This document shows, in pieces, positions 6,556-10,187 of a stretch of 10,187 bases of DNA. The stretch is from JBCDIQ01 sp039024295. Lineage in GTDB: Bacteria > Bacteroidota > Bacteroidia > J057. The translations under genes and the position numbers were made by a program. Position 1 is the first letter of the stretch. The number at the start of each line of letters is the position of its first letter. Under the pieces are notes generated by a model. It was not told where the DNA came from. It did no database searches and saw only the letters and a list, made by a program, of their open reading frames with translations. Where the stretch lies: contig JBCDIQ010000205.1 of the NCBI GenBank assembly GCA_039024295.1, positions 1-10,187 of the forward strand. The letters run 5' to 3'.

Positions 6556-9123
6556 ATGTTTATCGTCTCAGTGCGCAACCTTCAAACTAATATACTTTTT
6601 CTCATCTTCCTAATGACCTCCAGCATTGCGTTTGGTCAGACTGCTATTGTAAAAGGAAAAGTAAAAAATGAGCTCAACAAGCTCATCCCAGGAGTAAAAA
6701 TTGAAGTGTTGAATACCGATCTACCGTTTTACCAATCCAATACTTCAGGAGAATACGCGGTACGCGTTCCAACGACAACCGGAAAGATTCGCATCAGGTT
6801 TACGCACTCAACACATGATACCACGGTCCTGGAACGTCTGGTCAACGATGGATTTACCTATGACGAAACCATCATCATGCGAACCCGACAAATGAATGTT
6901 GTGGTGATCACAGATGAGCGGGCCTTGACCGATCTCACTTCGGAAGAACAAATGGAAGTACTTCCGATTAAAATTGAGGATGCATATACAATTCCCGGAG
7001 CTGTGCCCTCTGTTGAGCGGATTGCGGCCCAGGTGGCGGGGGGAACCAATAACGAGTTTTCGTCTCAGTATCGGGTTCGCGGGGGCAATTTCGACGAAAA
7101 CTTGGTGTATGTAAACGGAATTGAGATTTATCGCCCCATCCTTACCCGTTCTGGTCAACAGGAAGGTCTGGGATTTACCAATGCCAACCTCGTTCAGGAA
7201 GTGAAATTCTCTACCGGGGGCTTTGCTGCCCGATATGGCGACCGCCTTTCTTCTGTACTAGACATTACCTACCGAACACCTGAGGAATTCAAAGGTACAG
7301 CTGAGGTGGGGATCCTCACCACCAATGTACACATGGAGGGAACCATTCGGGGCAAAGAAAGAGAGACGGAAGGAGATGTTTACGAAGTGCCGGGCAGGTT
7401 TACCTACCAGTTTGGCGGCAGGCGCTTTTCTACCACTTACCTGCTCAATAGCCTGGAGACACAAGGAGAGTATCGTCCTAACTTCTACGATATTCAGACG
7501 ATGTTCACCTATCGCCCAAGGGCCAAGGCGAGAAATGCGCGGGTCATTGAACGAAAAAATGGGAAGATGGACACCCTGAACTTTCCGATTGACAAAATTA
7601 AGCTTACCTCATTTTTTGTGCTTTCACGCAACAATTACTTCTTTGAACCCGCAGCACGGGAGACTTCCTTTGGCACCATCCAGCAAGCCTTTCGCCTCCG
7701 GGTGGGGTTTGAAGGCCGGGAAATCACCTCTTACACCACTGGCTTGGGGGCCTTGATGCTGACCCATCGCCCAAATGCACGCCTGCGATTTGATTATACC
7801 GTGACAGCCTTCCGAGCCCAGGAAGCGGAGGTATTTGATGTGGAAGGCGGCTACCTGATCAGTGAGGTGAACACCAATTTTGGCTCGGATGAATTCAACG
7901 AATCCACCTTTGACCTGGGAATTGGCACGGAGTTTAGACATGCACGAAATTTCCTTACGGCCAACGTTCTGGCAGGGCAATTCAGAGGCGAATGGACCAC
8001 CAGCAGCAAGCGTAACCATAAACTATTCTTTGGTGCCAAATACGAATACCAAGACCTGGACGACCAACTGCGTGAGTACAGCATTGTAGATTCCGCGGGG
8101 TACCTCCTGGGAAGCGATGGCCAGGGATTTGGCGTCGTGGAATTCATCCAGGGGGCTTCCCGCCTCACCAGCAACAACTATAAATTATTCCTTCAACACA
8201 GGTGGAAAATCAATCCCAACCTCATCCTGAACTGGGGGGTTCGTGGGCTTTATTACAGCCTGATTGATCGCTACATGGTAGCCCCTCGGGCCCAGCTGAT
8301 TTACGATTTCTCCCAGACCAAAGGCGGCCCTAAACTACGCTTACGCGCTGCAGGCGGGGTTTACCACCAGCCGCCCTTTTACCGGGAGTTTAGACGGTTT
8401 GATGGCAGCCTGAACCTGGATTTACGCGCACAAACCTCCGTGCATGCCATAGCAGGCTTGGATTATCAGTTTGAATCCTGGGGTCGGCCTTTCCGGTTTT
8501 TCTCAGAACTGTACTACAAACACCTCTACAATTTGATTCCCTATGAGATCCAGAATGTCCGGATTCGCTACTACCCGGACGAGGTAGCTGATGGGTATGC
8601 CTATGGGGTAGACCTTCGCCTGAACGGCCAATTCATCAAAGGCGTGGACTCCTGGATGAGCCTCAACTTGCTGAGCACCCGCGAAAATGTCGAAGGGGAC
8701 CTCAATCCGGAAGGAGAACCCATCGGGTTTGTTCGCAGGCCAACAGATCAGCGGTTTGCCTTCTCCATGTATTTTCAAGACGAATTGCCTAACAACCCCA
8801 CCTACAAAGTGCATGTGAATTACATCTATGGCAGCGGACTGCGACATGGACCGCCTCAAAGTTTTGATGTACGGACCGCTTTTGGATTTCCCTCTTACCA
8901 GCGGGTAGATTTGGGCTTTAGCAAAGTGATTTCTTTTGCCGGAGAAACGGGCAAGCGTGGGGTAGAATCGATCTGGGCTACCTTTGAGATTTTCAACCTC
9001 CTCCAACGGTCCAATACCGTTTCCTACATTTGGCTGAAAGACTTCTTTAACCGTCAGTTTGCCATCCCCAATAACCTCTCTGCCAGACTGGTTAACTTCC
9101 GGGTAGTGATGAAGTTCAGGTAG
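6556..9123 (+). CDS. TonB-dependent outer-membrane receptor
   Basis: An outer-membrane gated-transport protein of 855 residues from ATG 6556. That start gives a signal peptide (hydrophobic core NILFLIFLMTSSIAFG, cleavage before Gln28); upstream in-frame ATGs (e.g. 6331) lie over the divergent gene and are rejected. GTG 6571 is a plausible alternative that keeps the signal peptide. Residues about 29-112 are a carboxypeptidase-regulatory-like beta domain common in Bacteroidota receptors (VKGKVKN...G.kiEVLNTDLPF...SGEYAVRVP). MNVVVITDE (113-121) is a possible TonB box. The plug spans about 140-245 and includes QYRVRGGNFDENLVYVNGIE (171-190) and FSTGGFAARYGDRLSSVLD. The remaining 600 residues have alternating aromatic/hydrophobic strands typical of a 22-strand barrel, ending in NFRVVMKFR. 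No SusD-like partner is adjacent, so a polysaccharide-utilisation role is not indicated; the substrate is unknown (siderophore, peptide, cofactor or other). It is transcribed divergently from the PKD/kinase pair. Confidence 0.93.
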   Translation: MFIVSVRNLQTNILFLIFLMTSSIAFGQTAIVKGKVKNELNKLIPGVKIEVLNTDLPFYQSNTSGEYAVRVPTTTGKIRIRFTHSTHDTTVLERLVNDGFTYDETIIMRTRQMNVVVITDERALTDLTSEEQMEVLPIKIEDAYTIPGAVPSVERIAAQVAGGTNNEFSSQYRVRGGNFDENLVYVNGIEIYRPILTRSGQQEGLGFTNANLVQEVKFSTGGFAARYGDRLSSVLDITYRTPEEFKGTAEVGILTTNVHMEGTIRGKERETEGDVYEVPGRFTYQFGGRRFSTTYLLNSLETQGEYRPNFYDIQTMFTYRPRAKARNARVIERKNGKMDTLNFPIDKIKLTSFFVLSRNNYFFEPAARETSFGTIQQAFRLRVGFEGREITSYTTGLGALMLTHRPNARLRFDYTVTAFRAQEAEVFDVEGGYLISEVNTNFGSDEFNESTFDLGIGTEFRHARNFLTANVLAGQFRGEWTTSSKRNHKLFFGAKYEYQDLDDQLREYSIVDSAGYLLGSDGQGFGVVEFIQGASRLTSNNYKLFLQHRWKINPNLILNWGVRGLYYSLIDRYMVAPRAQLIYDFSQTKGGPKLRLRAAGGVYHQPPFYREFRRFDGSLNLDLRAQTSVHAIAGLDYQFESWGRPFRFFSELYYKHLYNLIPYEIQNVRIRYYPDEVADGYAYGVDLRLNGQFIKGVDSWMSLNLLSTRENVEGDLNPEGEPIGFVRRPTDQRFAFSMYFQDELPNNPTYKVHVNYIYGSGLRHGPPQSFDVRTAFGFPSYQRVDLGFSKVISFAGETGKRGVESIWATFEIFNLLQRSNTVSYIWLKDFFNRQFAIPNNLSARLVNFRVVMKFR

Positions 9124-9156
9124 GCAGAACTTAACAATTCGGTGCGAAGCTGCATT

Positions 9157-9181
9157 CCAAGGGTCAGGTTGTAACCTTTGG
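9157..9181. terminator. candidate hairpin downstream of the receptor gene
   Basis: CCAAGGGT (9157-9164) can pair with ACCTTTGG (9174-9181) with one G-T wobble around a 9-nt loop, 33 bp after the receptor stop. No T-tract follows, so terminator function is uncertain. The right arm also contains AACCTTTG, one mismatch from a -7 element, so this segment could instead belong to the promoter of the lipoprotein gene. The rest of the 120-bp gap (9124-9243) shows nothing else I can support. Confidence 0.3.
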
Positions 9182-9243
9182 ACAGATTCGCATTATGGAA
9201 TTGAACCTACAGGCAAATAGGTCAATAAACCTGTTTCTATTCC

Positions 9244-9915
9244 ATGAAATACCTAGCCTTCCTTCTCATACCACTAATCGCAATAAGTTGTAACAACTTA
9301 TATGAAGTAGAAGTAACAGCCCAAATTCGCCATATATGTGACCTCCCAGGACTTGGCATTCGAGAATTTGAAAAACATGCATCTGATACCATGAAAGCCA
9401 GACCCGCCTTCAAAAACATCTCTTTTACCCAAAAAAGGGAGGTGAAGAAATTGAGAAAATTATTATCCAGGAAAAACTACAAACGCCTAACCAAAAATTG
9501 GTACGAAACAGGATATCCAGGACCATACAGAAAAGCAATGGAAAGAAATTCCTTTGAGGATTCAAGAGAAGCACAAATATCTTGGGTTAAGTCTTATTTA
9601 CTACGCCCCAAGATCAGAATAACCCTAAAGAGTAAATTACGCCAGCATAATGACACCCTCTATATTGGGAAGGGATCTGTAAATGGTTATTTCTTAGGAG
9701 AAACCGATTCCCTAACTGCCTCCAAATACTGGATTGCCAGGAAAGAAATGAAAGACTATATGTACATGAACTTAAATGGATCGTACTACCTATATAAGGA
9801 TGATCAGTTAACTCTATTTTATGACTTGATCTGTCCAGAATGTGAGGAATGCACCCATTATTGTCCTTGGTCAGGAGTTCCTGATTCAACAGATGATGAT
9901 TGGGGGTTTGAGTAG
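9244..9915 (+). CDS. putative lipoprotein with ferredoxin-like Cys motif
   Basis: I do not recognise this 223-residue protein. It starts MKYLAFLLIPLIAISC, a short basic start and hydrophobic core followed by a lipobox-like AISC, so Cys16 is the likely lipidated residue; the motif is acceptable but not ideal (Ile at -2). No other start is needed. Residues 62-100 are rich in Lys/Arg and Tyr, probably helical; 120-190 look like alternating beta strands (RPKIRITLKSKL, SVNGYFLGE, NGSYYLYKDDQLTLFYD). The C-terminus holds CPECEECTHYCP (residues 197-208), with spacing C-x2-C-x2-C-x3-C-P as in the [4Fe-4S] ferredoxin signature, then an acidic tail (DSTDDDWGFE). Outside this motif the only Cys are 16 and 32. 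Base composition is more AT-rich than the receptor gene before it. No good promoter or Shine-Dalgarno site is visible in front. Its 3' end overlaps the convergent gene by 30 bp. Lipoprotein: fairly sure; iron-sulfur or metal binding: speculative. Confidence 0.75.
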   Translation: MKYLAFLLIPLIAISCNNLYEVEVTAQIRHICDLPGLGIREFEKHASDTMKARPAFKNISFTQKREVKKLRKLLSRKNYKRLTKNWYETGYPGPYRKAMERNSFEDSREAQISWVKSYLLRPKIRITLKSKLRQHNDTLYIGKGSVNGYFLGETDSLTASKYWIARKEMKDYMYMNLNGSYYLYKDDQLTLFYDLICPECEECTHYCPWSGVPDSTDDDWGFE

Positions 9916-10187
9916 GTGATATTTCCCACCCCACTTCCGACCAATGGCTAAACCCACTTTGCCATGGAAAGAAGCCTCACCTGGAAAACCAAAGATTCCG
10001 ATGCTCAGCCACATCGCGGAAAAAACTTCCTGTTCACCATTGGGATAGATACCTATCGGCATCATGACAACCTGTTCAATGCCGTCCGGGCTCATGTCCC
10101 ACGTCCCGTGGAGCAACAGCGTCGGAACGTCGGTCACGAAGCCGGTGCGGAAGTCATCTCCGAGGTCTGCGTCCCACGGGATACAGC
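9886..10187 (-). CDS. 3' end of an unidentified gene, possibly alpha/beta-hydrolase-like at its right edge
   Basis: The minus-strand frame is open from the right window edge to TGA at 9886-9888, about 99 residues; the start lies outside. The GTG at 10135-10137 is only an internal codon. The first visible residues include LGDDFRTGFVTDVP and TLLLHGTWD, which resemble the strand and 'HG.wD' acid-residue region near the C-terminus of TAP-like alpha/beta hydrolases. The expected continuation (TP.ENA...PNG) is not clean: here it reads SPDGIEQVVMMPIGIYPNGE, then FSAMWLSIGIFGFPGEASFH, which I do not recognise. Third-position G+C by hand count is 30 of 35 codons right of 10081 but 31 of 64 left of it. 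The gene may thus be a recombinant, a decayed 3' end, or an assembly join. Its last codons overlap the convergent lipoprotein gene by 30 bp. The coding call is moderate; the hydrolase call is weak. Confidence 0.5.
   Translation of the reverse strand, partial: CIPWDADLGDDFRTGFVTDVPTLLLHGTWDMSPDGIEQVVMMPIGIYPNGEQEVFSAMWLSIGIFGFPGEASFHGKVGLAIGRKWGGKYHLLKPPIIIC

Noticed and set aside
8503..9006. Minus-strand frame of 167 residues inside the receptor gene
   Set aside because: It is antisense to a well-supported barrel region and shows no recognisable domain; the same applies to the frames at 7624-8019 and 7851-8177.
9956..10050. Short plus-strand frame beginning MAKPTLPW
   Set aside because: Only about 34 residues, opposite a longer open frame, with no supporting signal.
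1..10187. CRISPR array, tRNA, rRNA or insertion sequence
   Set aside because: No short direct-repeat array, tRNA-like cloverleaf, rRNA segment or transposase-like protein was seen on either strand by eye.

Overview
The window looks like a chromosomal segment of a Bacteroidota bacterium. The markers are a C-terminal Por/type IX secretion (T9SS) sorting domain on a PKD-repeat protein, a TonB-dependent receptor with an N-terminal carboxypeptidase-regulatory-like domain, a periplasmic-TPR histidine kinase, a TAnnTTTG-type promoter element, and starts without clear Shine-Dalgarno sites. Base composition is moderate and I cannot name a genus. I see no rRNA, tRNA, CRISPR array, transposase or phage gene.

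Layout. 2-1309 (+): 3' part of a HEAT-like repeat protein whose start lies left of the window. 1339-1812 (+): SRPBCC-fold protein, probably co-transcribed with it. A hairpin lies at the convergent junction (1803-1832). 1856-4039 (-): hybrid-less sensor histidine kinase with TPR repeats. 4124-6466 (-): large secreted PKD-repeat protein with a T9SS sorting signal, just upstream of the kinase on the same strand. 6467-6555: an 89-bp divergent control region with an A/T-tract dyad and a good Bacteroidota promoter. 6556-9123 (+): TonB-dependent receptor. 9124-9243: intergenic, with one hairpin. 9244-9915 (+): unrecognised lipoprotein ending in a ferredoxin-like Cys motif. 9886-10187 (-): 3' end of another gene entering from the right, with an abrupt codon-composition change.

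How the genes may work together (inference). The kinase and the PKD protein are likely one transcription unit. The receptor is fired divergently from the same short control region, so an outer-membrane importer, a secreted or surface adhesin-like protein and an envelope sensor may be co-regulated. No response regulator is present in the window. The flanking genes (HEAT/SRPBCC and the lipoprotein) show no clear functional link.

Nothing here is demonstrably a new system. The observations most worth checking are the ferredoxin-signature lipoprotein, the composition break at the right edge, and the promoter that sits almost on top of the receptor start codon.
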